64,000 nucleotides of DNA from Otatea glauca (lineage: Eukaryota; Streptophyta; Magnoliopsida; Poales; Poaceae), in assembly GCA_036346275.1 (NCBI GenBank), contig JAYEVK010000147.1, positions 164,426-228,425 on the forward strand, in the 5' to 3' direction. The translations under genes and the position numbers were made by a program. The notes under the pieces are model-generated. The model saw nothing but the letters and a program-made list of their open reading frames with translations. It was not told where the DNA came from and ran no database searches. Positions 10,315-20,315 of this stretch are shown here, piece by piece (position 1 is the stretch's first letter; every line of letters starts with the position of its first letter).

Positions 10315-12784
10315 TCACGGCTGGAACGGCACCATCGCTGCAAAATAATTATAATTCATCAACCAAAATTAGACAGGAAATTTAAACCATTGTAAAAGCA
10401 TTAAAAGGTGAACTAGCAGCTATCCTAAATAGCAACCATGGTACAGTTCCTTTCAAAAACCATAACATGATTTTAAGATTAATTGGCTAAGAAAATTGTT
10501 CATATGAAAGGTGTTCAAGTACATCACAAGCTTCGAGTGTGTTTTTATTACCCGATGAGGACTGCATGAGGTATGGTGGTTGCCACAGCGGTGGCTGAGG
10601 TGGCAGTGGCCACAGCGGTGGCTGAGGTGGCGGTTGCCACAGCGATGGAGGAGGTTGCCACAGCGATGGAGGTGGTGGCGGTTGCTGATGTGGCTGTGGC
10701 GATTGCCATCCTCCCAGTTGCGGTGGCTGCTGCCGGTAGTTGCCATGAAAATTTGTGATACGGGGACTGTTACTGTAAGCACCACCATTATTCAGATGAT
10801 ATGGATGATAGCGCGCAGACACCTGCAAAGGCAACTTCTAGTTAATCATCGCGTGAAGAGGAGAAAATGGACATACCAGAAACAGTGCATAAGAGTGACG
10901 GCATGTATACCTCAACACGAGATCGTGCTTTTTGCTCAACAATCTGAGATCCATCTAAAACACAGATAGCAGAAAACCATTAAATTCATAAGCAATCACC
11001 ATAAACATAAACAATGATGTTTAAGCCCAAATCAGTAGATATCTAACAGCTGGTTAAGTATACCAATTCAAAGCAGGGCCTAAATAAGGGAGAGGGAGTC
11101 TTGATTTATGCAGACACGAACGAAGCAAACTGGTACGCTAGATTGTAACAGGAAGCGCAACACATATCCTTCTTTACCCAAGCATGCCTCAAGCAAATTG
11201 AAATATTTACAACAAAAAAGATAAAGCTGTAATGACTTAAGTCTTAAAACTACTAGTGTCGAAACGGACAAGTGAAGGAAGTGGACTAATCAGTTCGCAT
11301 GCACACAAGGGGGGGTATACATCAGCAAACATGGCATCACAATCATGAGAACAGTGCCACATGAATGCGACAAAACCACATGCATTGATGCACAAACATA
11401 TTCCTGAAAGGGACAAAAGATATAGTCGCATGATAACCAAACAAGTACCAGTATAGTTACCTGAATCTATATTCAGATGCTTCGACAGTAGCACGCAGGG
11501 AAAGTAGGTTGGAGAGAAATACATGAATCTTTCGGCAGAAAATGGCACCATTTCTTCCACCATCTTGTTCGTCATGTTAAGAGTGACCAGCCATGCCTTT
11601 TGGTCCTTCGATTCCGCCTTGGACATGAGGTAAACAACATCATCAGCAACCATGCCCAGGGTGGGTGCAGATGTCATCAGGTCCTTCAGTGTCGATTTCC
11701 CAGCAATGATGACACCCTTCTCAGGCAATGAAACATCAATGTCATCAACGTGAAGCATGCTCCCTTTGTACCAACAGTCCGAAGAGATAGCCCTATGCCA
11801 TGTGACCAGCCTCCAACCAAGGTACTCATAGGTGTCCTCCTCCTCTGGGTCGACAGCTTGATCCAACATCAAGTCCGAATCGTGGAGTACATCAGCGCTA
11901 GAGACATCTTTTCTTTTGGGAATTTTAGGTCTTGCAAGAAATTCAAGCTCGACGCACTTGATAGTTGAATCACTGGTGCACGTGACATCGCGAAACGACC
12001 GTGGCCAGCACTCCCTTATGTCCTCCTGGTTGGAAGGTAGGAGCTTCGGCAATGGGATGAAATTCGCCCTGGGCTTGGAGTCAAGCACGTTGCACAACAG
12101 AATGCCCCACCAGAGATCCACCCAGCCAAGTAAGCCTCCACCGAGGGTGATCACCTTGATGGGGCAAAGGACCATCTTGTAGGCACTGCGCTCACTTAGC
12201 AGCAGCGGCTTATTGGACCACCTGCCATACACGGACGAGAAGACGTGAAGTTCGTAATGCTGTTCGGTCCATTTGAGAGCGGCCAAGACGAAGTTCCGGC
12301 CGTCGCCGTCGGGCACGAGGCCTAAGACATCCGAGGGTCTCACTTTATTGAGATACGAATCGATTGGGAGCAGTTCGAGCGACGGCCGGCACTCGGGCCC
12401 TCCGGCTCCGGCCCTGTAGATGAAGTACTCGTTCCTTTTTTCTGGAATCCGAAAGGGCCCGCACATGGAACTGGTCATGACGGAGAATTGGAGGAGCGCC
12501 ATGTCGCCCCCCGAGCAGACGATACGGGGCTCACGGCCGAGCTCCAGGTCGGGGCAGTAGACGCAGAAGTAGGAGAGGCGGGGCGGATCGGCGACAAAGA
12601 AGGTTACCCGGACGGTGCAGCAGCGCTCCCCGATCGAGGTTTCTGCGGTGGTCGAGTTCCTCCGGTCGGCGATGTACCCCCTGTCGTCGAGGAGGACCCA
12701 GTCGGGAGGGCCGGAGCGGCGGGAGGCGGTGGCCGGTGGGGCGGGAGGGCAGAAGGAAGCGGGGTAGAAAATGGGTCTGTTCAT
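10315..12784 (-). CDS. DUF1618-family protein, four-exon model
   Basis: This is a minus-strand gene encoding about 553 aa. Proposed exons are 12784-11461, 10954-10911, 10822-10552 and 10337-10315. All junctions have GT/AG and phases 1, 0 and 1 agree. Exon 1 resembles grass DUF1618 proteins, with the hallmark block WVDLWWGILLCNVLD and an acidic stretch before YLGWRLVTWH. The family's function is unknown. Exon 3 encodes a proline/glutamine/tryptophan repeat (PPPSLWQ-type units). The start at 12784 is preferred over the ATG at 12859, because a TATA box (12861-12870) sits almost on top of the latter. The last exon is uncertain: another phase would end at 10274. The 4.6-kb palindromic element begins 52 bp before 12859, leaving only a core promoter. 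It may be live or recently silenced. Confidence 0.68.
10575..10690 (-). repeat. Minisatellite inside exon 3 encoding PPPSLWQ-type units
   Basis: On the plus strand, CCACAGCGGTGGCTGAGG and CCACAGCGATGGAGG-type units repeat with ~18-39 bp periods. In the gene frame they encode repeated proline blocks each followed by LWQ or LWP. The repeat keeps the frame open, which suggests it is translated. Confidence 0.75.
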
Positions 12785-12860
12785 CGTGGCCGGCGCGGGG
12801 ATCTCTCTGATTTGGGAACTAGGGTTCTCTCTGTCTTGGCGAGGGGATCTTCTGGACATT

Positions 12861-12870
12861 ATTTTATATG
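12861..12870 (-). promoter_or_regulatory. TATA box of the DUF1618 gene
   Basis: On the minus strand this reads CATATAAAAT. With a start site ~30 bp downstream, transcription would begin near 12835, after the ATG at 12859 and before the ATG at 12784. That decides the start codon choice. The next upstream feature is the palindromic element at 12912. Confidence 0.6.
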
Positions 12871-12902
12871 GTAGGGGATGGGTCGGTCATCGGTGCGGAC
12901 TG

Positions 12903-12911
12903 GGCCTTCTC
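12903..12911 (+). other. Imperfect 9-bp target duplication (left) of the palindromic element
   Basis: GGCCTTCTC here and TACCTTCTC at 17479-17487 flank the inverted repeats and match at 7 of 9 positions. A 9-bp duplication is typical of Mutator-like elements. Confidence 0.5.
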
Positions 12912-12994
12912 GGAAATTTTTGAATACAGTACAAAATACTGTCGGAAATTAGAGAATGATACAACATGTTTGCGTATTTACGAAAAACCCTACC

Positions 12995-13165
12995 ATACCC
13001 GGAATCTGAAAATCCGTTAACCATACCCGAGACGCCAGAACCCGGTTAAGCCATACCCGGATTTTGAAATTCCGGGTATGGGGGCCCCACCCCATACCCG
13101 GAATTTCAAAAACCGGGTATGGGGTGGGCCCCCCATACCCGGTTTTTCAAAATCCGGTTAAGCCT
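12995..13165. repeat. CATACCCGG palindromic array
   Basis: Several copies of CATACCCGG alternate with the inverse CCGGGTATG, joined by AATTTCAAAA-type spacers, so the segment can fold on itself. The counterpart in the right arm is at about 17245-17395, with several bases missing. Confidence 0.9.
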
Positions 13166-13547
13166 AGCATGCAGGTATTAGCACAAAGTCACATGCATTC
13201 ATGCTGATTAGACACAAAGTGACATGCATGCATGCTGATTGGTCTCGAAAGGCCAAGATTCCATGCATGCATGCATGCTGATTAGGCAAAAGTGCATGCG
13301 GATGATTAGTGCAAAGTACATGCTGATTAGTAAAAATTATAATTAGTAAAATAATTAGTAGAAAGTATGATCAGTAAAAGTACAATTAGTAAAATGATTA
13401 GTGAAAAGTATAATTAGTGAAAGACGGGGCTAGCCTCGATTGGTTGGCAGGGCTCATGATTATTGGTATTTTGGCACCGGATGCATGCGCCCAAAGACCA
13501 AAGCAAAGACAGTCGAGTCGATGTCCCCTCATTAGCACTTTTTCTCG

Positions 13548-13556
13548 ATATAAATC
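13548..13556 (+). promoter_or_regulatory. Inward TATA box, left arm
   Basis: CGATATAAATCGGAGG lies in a GC-richer context typical of plant core promoters and points toward the plant mobile domain core. The mirror copy lies in the right arm at about 16853-16862. Mutator terminal repeats commonly carry inward promoters. Confidence 0.45.
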
Positions 13557-14204
13557 GGAGGAACGCAGAGAGCGGCAATGCATTCACAAGATAGTAGTAG
13601 AGAGCAAAGCAGAACCGAGAGCGCGAAGATGGGAGATTAGTTCGTCGGTGTTTAGTTTGTTAAAATTTTCGTAAAGTCTAAAAATTTTCAAGTACTTCAT
13701 TTGGGATTTGTATTTTGCAGGTATTTTTTAGGAATATTTATTGGTACATTGCTCGTGCTTTATTGATCTTTGGTACAACTTTCAGAAGGTTAGTTACAAA
13801 TCTTCACGAGTAATAGTATATTATGGACAATGTAGTGTATTATGGACAAATCTTCATGCTTGAATAACTACCCGTACATAAAATAACAGAACATAGCATA
13901 AGTAATGGCAGAATTATCAGTGTTAATATTTTGTAGGAATTTATTCTGAGCTATCTTCATTCTATGAATTAACTAATTCGGGTTCCCCATTTCACACGTA
14001 CGTTCCAGGAAGGTGATTTTGCAAGTTGGCGAGGTTTTTCGATCTTAGTTCTGACTTCACACAAAGTTAGTTTTTAATATTTAGGAATATTATTGTGATA
14101 TTGTTATAATACAACTATGATAAGTAGAATATTAGTACAACTAGTATCACATACAACTAGTATGCCCAAATGGCCGGAGGACTCGCTGCTACACCATAAT
14201 TGAG

Positions 14205-14390
14205 ATCTTGATTTAATCCTAAGTGTAGTGGAAATGACTCAAAATCATACCTTGAAATCATGCTAGTTGCATTTAGAACAAAGTTTTAAATGTTCTGTTT
14301 TTTACCTAAGTTTTCGCCGGACTACTTGTCTTATGTTAAAAATCGGTCCTGCGTTGAACCGAAGTTTTTCAGTTCAATTTGGAAAAATTG
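14205..14390 (+). repeat. Sirevirus LTR fragment inside the left arm
   Basis: From ACTTGATTTAATCCTAAGTG to TTTTTCAGTTCA the sequence is nearly the same as 48636-48800 in the LTR of the Sirevirus-like copy. The mirror image is present in the right arm at about 16030-16215. Confidence 0.85.
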
Positions 14391-14407
14391 AGAAAGCATT
14401 TTCATGC

Positions 14408-14810
14408 TATGAAAAATTTATGGGAGTATCATAAGATATGTAGGATAATACATAAAATTTATGAAAAATTTTAACATCATTTGTTATGTTTTAAAAATCA
14501 AAATCAGAAACAGAATAAAAATCAGTTCACGCCGGACCACTTGGAAGTGGTCCGGCGCAAAAGCCCGTTCACGCCGGACCACTTGGAAGTAGTCCGGCGT
14601 GAACGAGCTTTTGCGCCGGACTACTTCCAAGTGGTCCGGCGTGAACGGAAAGTGGCCGGACCACTTCCAAGTGGTCCGGCGTGAACTGATTTTTATTCTG
14701 TTTCTGATTTTGATTTTTAAAACATAACAAATGATGTTAAAATTTTTCATAAATTTTATGTATTATCCTACATATCTTATGATACTCCCATAAATTTTTC
14801 ATAGTCCTTA
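14408..14810. repeat. 400-bp hairpin (foldback) with TCCGGCG palindromes, left copy
   Basis: The segment starts and ends with inverted copies of TATGAAAAATTTATGGGAG, with ~165-bp AT-rich arms and a core of repeated palindromes around CCGGACCACTTGGAAGTGGT. A second copy with small deletions is at 15628-16017. It resembles a foldback MITE. The core motif recurs in the Sirevirus copies. Confidence 0.9.
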
Positions 14811-15179
14811 TTTCACAGGTACGCTACTGGAAGGTGATTTTGCCAGTTGGTATAGGTTTCCGATCTTCATTACCGGCTTCACATATGCTAGTTTTTAATA
14901 TTTAGGAATATTATTCATGCAGCGAATTTGGTTGCATGCAGGGTGATTAGTTTTTAGCCATTAAAATTTTCAAGTTTGTCTATATATACCTGTCTAAATG
15001 TACTTGTTTGTTCTGAGCCATTTGTTTGAGCAGCACGTGATGGCGGCCATTGCAGTTCCAGAGCTTCTTCGTGAGTCAGTCGATGCCCCACATCGTGCGA
15101 GGGCAATTTCTGCAGGAACTATGGTCCGACGCATTACTATATTACCTGTCATCACTGTTTTTGAAGACGCATAACCACT

Positions 15180-15540
15180 TTGTCGTTAACGTTTCAGTTG
15201 CCCCCTCTCGCAAGCCGATCACTGCACAAGATAAAAAAGCTGGACTATCGATTTCATATTCCACTAGCTCGTGCAGGTCTACTACCGTTTGCGCTCCTCA
15301 TGGATGGAGCTCAGCTCGCAGGAGGCTTGACCACACCTATGCCTGCCATTGATCGTGCACTTCTCACTGGTCTCGTCGACTGATGGCGACCGGAGACACA
15401 CACCTTTCACCTACCATTCGGTGAGATGTCCATCACTTTGAAGGACGTGGCCATGCTAACCGGCCTGCCCATCAGGGGGCAGCCGTTGGTTCTTCCTCGC
15501 CCCAGCAGACAACAGTGGCAGCACTACATCGCGGAGAGGT
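15180..15540 (+). pseudogene. Plant mobile domain (PMD/MAIN-like) fragment
   Basis: The frame starting at 15180 shows ARAGLLPFALL, then AIDRALLTGLVD, then after one in-frame TGA at 15381-15383 WRPETHTFHLPFGEMSITLK and MLTGLPIRG. This is the hallmark of the plant mobile domain, found in the nuclear MAIN/MAIL proteins and in many transposon-borne copies. The single stop fits a C-to-T change of an arginine codon (the family usually has R-W-R-P). The copy is short and ends at a splice-donor-like GGTATTAC near 15539. An upstream in-frame ATG at 15040 belongs to another frame. It is probably a captured or element-encoded fragment, not functional as read. Confidence 0.75.
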
Positions 15541-15603
15541 ATTACATGATATAATGTTATTTCATATTTGTAATGTGCACGATATTATCGACTCTCTTAA
15601 TCC

Positions 15604-17478
15604 GGTAGCGTACCTGTGAAATAAGGACTATGAAAAATTTATGGGAGTATCATAAGATATGTAGGATAATACATAAAATTTATGAAAAATTTTAACATCA
15701 TTTGTTATGTTTTAAAAATCAAAATCGAAAATGAATAAAAATCAGTTCACGCGGACCACTTGGAAGTGGTCCTACAAAAAGTTCCGTTCACGCCGGACCA
15801 CTTGAAGTAGTCCGGCGCAAAGCTGCTCACGCCGGACTACTTCCAAGTGGTCCGCGTGAACGGAAGTGGCGCCGACCACTTCCAAGTGGTCCGCGTGAAC
15901 CGATTTTTATTCTGCTTCTGATTTTGATTTTTAAAACATAACAAATGATGTTAAAATTTTTCATAAATTTTATGTATTATCCTACATATCTTATGATACT
16001 CCCATAAATTTTTCATAGCATGAAAATGCTTTCTCAATTTTTCCAAATTGAACTGAAAACTTCGGTTCAACGCAGACCGATTTTTAACATAAGACAAGTA
16101 GTCCGTGAAAACTTAGGTAAAAAAATGAACATTTAAAACTTTGTTCTAAATGCAACTAGCATGATTTCAAGGTATGATTTTGAGTCATTTCCACTACACT
16201 TAGGATTAAATCAAGATCTCAATTATGGTGTAGCAGCGAGTCCTCCGGCCATTTGGGCATACTAGTTGTATGTGATACTAGTTGTACTAATATTCTACTT
16301 ATCATAGTTGTATTATAACAATATCACAAGAATATTCCTAAATATTAAAAACTAACTTTGTGTGAAGTCAGAATGAAGATCGAAAACCTCGCTAACTTGC
16401 AAAATCACCTTCCGAACGTACGTGTGAAATGGGAACCCAATTAGTTAATTCATAGAATGAAGATAGCTCGAATAAATTCCTACAAAATATTAACACCGAT
16501 AATTCTGCCATTACTTATGCTATATTCTGTTATTTTATGTACGGTAGTTATTCAAGCATGAAGATTTGTCCATAATACACTACACCGTCCATAATATACT
16601 ATTACTCGTGAAGATTTGTAACTAACCTTCAAAGTTGTACCAAAGATCAATAAAGCACGAGCAATGTACCAATAAATATTCCTAAAAATACCGCAAAATA
16701 CAAATCCCAAATGAAGTACTTGAAAATTTTTAGACTTTACGAAAATTTTAACAAACTAAACACCGATTTAACTAATCTCCGTCTTCGCGCTCTCGGCTCG
16801 CTTTGCTCTCTACTACTATCTTGTGAATGCATTGCCGCTCTCTGCGTTCCTCCGATTTATATCGAGAAAAAGTGCTAATGAGGGACATCGACTGACTGTC
16901 TTTGCTTTCGGTGCTAGACGCATGCATCCGGTCGCCAAAATACCAATAATCATGAGCCACGCTAACCAATCGAGGCTAGCCCGTCTTTCACTAATTATAC
17001 TTTTCACTAATCATTTTACTAATTGTACTTTTACTGATCATACTTTCTACTAATTATTTTACTAATTATAATTTTTACTAATCAGCATGTACTTTGCATT
17101 AATCATCCACATGCACTTTTGCCTAATCAAGATGCATGCATGCATGGAATCTTGGCCTTCGAGACCAATCAAGATGCATGCATGTCACTTTGTGTCTAAT
17201 CAAGATGAATGCATGTGACTTTGTGCTAATACTGCATGCTAGGCTTAACCGAATTTTGAAAAACCGGGTATGGGGTTCACCCATACCCGGTTTTGAAATT
17301 CGGTATGGGTAGGTTTCATACCCGAATTTCAAAATCCGGTATGGCTTAACCGGTTCGCGTCTCGGGTATGGTTAACGGATTTTCGATTCGGGTATGGTAG
17401 GGTTTTTCGTAAATACGCAAACATGTTGTATCATTCTCTAATTTCCGATGATTTTGTATCTTGTATTCAAAAATTTCC
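15604..17478 (-). repeat. Right arm of the 4.6-kb palindrome
   Basis: This is the reverse complement of 12912-14831 throughout, about 45 bp shorter. Many differences are losses of one or two bases, especially within CCGG sites. It contains the mirror hairpin (15628-16017), Sirevirus LTR fragment, inward TATA box and CATACCCGG array. No gene is seen. Confidence 0.9.
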
Positions 17479-17503
17479 TACCTTCTCCTTTCTCGCCCGA
17501 TAT

Positions 17504-18140
17504 AGTATTTCGAATATTTTAAATAATACAATTTTTATTCAAATTGCAAAAATATACATCGATCTCAAAAATTACAAAATATACTTTTTCGCTTTATATA
17601 CAGGCGATCGGTGCGTTTTTAACGCGTCATATTTCCTCCGTCTCATGTCGGTTGTTAAAGAAAATCATAACTTTTTCATATGATGTCGGATGGAGATGAA
17701 CTTTATACGAAAATTGTAGCTCTCGACGGGATCTACAACTTTTATATACAATTTTTTTTTCATTTGAATCCATTTAGATAGCCAAAACTAGGATAGAAAT
17801 TTCAGATCTGATTTTTAGATCTGAACATTCTATCCCGTTTTTGACCATCTAAATAGATTCAAATTGAAAAAGTTTGTATACAAAAGTTGTAGATCCCGTC
17901 GAGAGCTATAATTTTCATATAAAATTCATCTCCATCCAACATCATATGAAAAATTTATGATTTTCTTTAGGAACAGACTGCAGATAGAGGAAATATCGCG
18001 CGTGCAGAGTGGCACCAATCGCCCGTATATGGGGCGACAAAATTATATTTTTGTAATTTTTTGAGATCGACGTATATTTTTGCAATTTGAATAAAAAATT
18101 TATTATTTAAAATAAAAATTCTAGTATTTCCTCTCCGTGG
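17504..18140. repeat. 640-bp foldback element
   Basis: Two inverted arms of about 300 bp meet near 17815 (AGATCTGATTTTTAGATCT). Matching inner segments include CTCTCGACGGGATCTACAAC at ~17722 against its complement at ~17890, and TTCAAATTGCAAAAATATAC at ~17538 against ~18070. It carries no coding sequence. It looks like an old foldback MITE with diverged outer ends. Confidence 0.85.
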
Positions 18141-19448
18141 TCGGTTAGTTGAAATCCAAAATCTCACCGAGATTATAGAATTTTGGATAAAATACAAAAG
18201 TAAAAAATTCAACTCCGGTTTTTTTGCATTGAGAAAACAAAAAATTCGATTAGAATTCCTAAAATCTCGACGAGATTTACCGATATTTCGATGAATTTGC
18301 ACCAAGCGAAAAATGACACAAACGACGCCAAAAATTTAAAAAATTTGTTGAGGTTTCTGACGCATCAGTGATATTCCCATAAAAATTTTAGATGATTATC
18401 AAGTCTGAGTAATTTTTAAAAATTTGAACACTGCTACTGTCCTGATAAAACGCTGACCGACAAGTTTGAACATATGCATGGTTACATGCATCACTAATAT
18501 TCCCATAAAATTCTGTCCTGATAAAAGCCTTACCGGTAAATTTCAACCAAATGAAAAATGGTCCAAATCGCGTTAGAAAATTTTTGTAGATGGTCCTGAT
18601 ATATCATTAATGTTTATATAAAACTTTTACATGATGATCAATCTTCAAGAATTTTAAAAAATTCTAACGGTGTTATGTCCTGATAAAAGCCTGATGATTA
18701 ATACTTAGATTTGTTTTAGCAATAAAAAAGGCTTACAATTTTTAAACTTTTTATATAAAGGTGCTAAGGAAATGCTTAAGATCTCATAAATTTTTTGAAT
18801 CATGATCGCACTCCTGTGAATTTATAAAATTCTTACAAGGGCGCTGTACCATTTATGTTCTTTCTGTTTTTGATATTTGAAATATAACAAATGAAGTTCA
18901 ATGCTTACATAGATTTGATGAGCAAACAAAAAAGTTCATTTTTAAAAAAAAAATTAGAGAATGGTACTGAGGAAATTCTTAAGCTCTCATAAAAATTTTG
19001 GTTAATGATCACACTCGAGCAAATTTATAAAATTTTGACAAAGTTATTATCGTAATTATGTTCATTCTGTTTTTATTTTTTAAAGATAACAAATGAAGTT
19101 AAATTATTTTGATTTTTTTGTATGATCCTAAACTACTAAATATAGTACCATAAATTTTTTAAATCATGATCAAGCTTGTACAATTTTATAAAAATTTGGC
19201 AGTGTTTCTGACAAAATTTTAAAACTTCTCAAAGATCTGGTTTTTCAACAAATTTTCATGGAAGATGTCTTTCTCAGGATTATTGGACAAAATCCAGTCA
19301 AAAACTCTAAGATTTTGGAAGATTTGCCAAATTTCTGATATTACTGTAGCAATTTAAAACAATTCAATTTTTTCCCGACCAAATTTTGGAATCCGCTCGA
19401 CGAATCCAAATCTCTACCGATATTTCGAAATTTCAGCGGTTTTTGAAC
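18141..19448. other. AT-rich decayed repeats, no gene
   Basis: The segment holds irregular, degenerate repeats of blocks containing GTCCTGATAAAA (about 18438, 18523 and 18679) and TTTATAAAATTTTGACA-type sequence. It resembles decayed satellite or LTR sequence. No gene is supportable. Confidence 0.4.
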
Positions 19449-19456
19449 CTTGATCC
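19449..19456 (+). other. hAT MITE target duplication (left)
   Basis: CTTGATCC is repeated exactly at 20308-20315. An 8-bp duplication is typical of hAT elements. Confidence 0.9.
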
Positions 19457-20307
19457 TAGGGATGAAAACGAACGAAACGGTCGGTAAATGGTCGTTCTGT
19501 TTCCGTTTTCACATCTTTTACGAGAACGAAACGGATCGAAAACCCCGGAAACGAATACGAAAACGAATAAAAACGAAAGTGGAAAATTCCAGAAGAACGT
19601 AATACATGATCACAATATACATGACCACAAAAATAATGTAACGCATTCCATCACAAAGGTGGGTATAAGAACAATGTTACGTTCACCGGTATCACTAGAA
19701 AGTTTTTTCTCAAGTTTATCAGTTGAAAGCTCGCTATTTATCCTCCAGATCAAACCATCATATCCTCCTCCATATCATTATCATCGACATCCTCTTGCTC
19801 CTCCAACTATAAAGATGTAATGCCCTAAAATTTGCATATTATTGTTCAATGTTCATTTATGATTTTCTGAGATTTATCCTAGATTTTTTGGAATTTATAA
19901 ATGCCATTTTACTATTTTTAGATTTATATAATTAATTTATTCATGAAAAATGAAGCCAAAAATATGCTAGAAATAACTTTCCTAGGTTCAAAATGTTCCA
20001 AAGTATTTTTGAGAATTTTTTCGGAATTTTTGAACTCTATTTGATATTTTCTATAAAGCCATTTGTATTTTTAAAATTATTTTATTTCGAAAATAAATTT
20101 AAATTCTCTATTCTCCTTTTTGGTCCAAATGGGCCAAGTTTCCGACAGAATTTCCTGTTTCACTTATACGGAATTTCCGACACGTTTCGCTTCCGACGAA
20201 ATGGCTCTCCGCTTCGCTTCCGTTTTCAACAAAAAGTTTCTGTTTCCATTTCCGTACCGACATTTTCCGTTTCCGAAAAAAGGCTTCCGTTTCCGTTTTC
20301 ACCCCTA
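19457..20307. mobile_element. hAT-family non-autonomous element (851 bp)
   Basis: Its ends are TAGGGATGAAAACG and CGTTTTCACCCCTA, flanked by a perfect 8-bp duplication CTTGATCC. Both subterminal regions are full of short GGAAACG / CGTTTCC motifs, a usual hAT transposase-binding pattern. It has no transposase gene. ORFs at 19488 and 19993 read through the subterminal repeats and are not credible. The middle (from about 19815) contains TGTAATGCCCTAAAATTTGC, which resembles a Gypsy LTR start, so it may have been hit by or captured an LTR piece. Confidence 0.92.
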
Positions 20308-20315
20308 CTTGATCC

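Larger units (their letters stand above)
12912..14831 (+). repeat. Left arm of the 4.6-kb palindrome
   Basis: The arm is inverted relative to 15604-17478. In order it holds a palindromic CATACCCGG/CCGGGTATG array (12995-13165), ATGC-rich and GATTAG-rich imperfect repeats (13170-13430), a TATA box (13548-13556), a Sirevirus LTR fragment (~14205-14390) and a 400-bp hairpin (14408-14810). No gene is seen. Confidence 0.9.
12912..17478. mobile_element. 4.6-kb palindromic Mutator-like element with plant mobile domain core
   Basis: Two arms of about 1.9 kb (12912-14831 and 15604-17478) are inverted copies of each other over their whole length with scattered small indels. They end GGAAATTTTTGAATAC / GTATTCAAAAATTTCC. 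The ~770-bp centre carries a broken plant mobile domain. The 9-bp imperfect target duplication suggests Mutator superfamily. No transposase is present, so it would be non-autonomous. Arms this long are unusual for Mutator TIRs (usually a few hundred bp). Each arm holds a CATACCCGG array, an inward TATA box, a Sirevirus LTR fragment and a nested hairpin. An alternative is an inverted duplication not caused by transposition. Confidence 0.75.

Noticed and set aside
10573..10969. Plus-strand ORFs over the DUF1618 tail
   Set aside because: They are complementary readings of the PPPSLWQ minisatellite; the minus-strand frame fits spliced exons.
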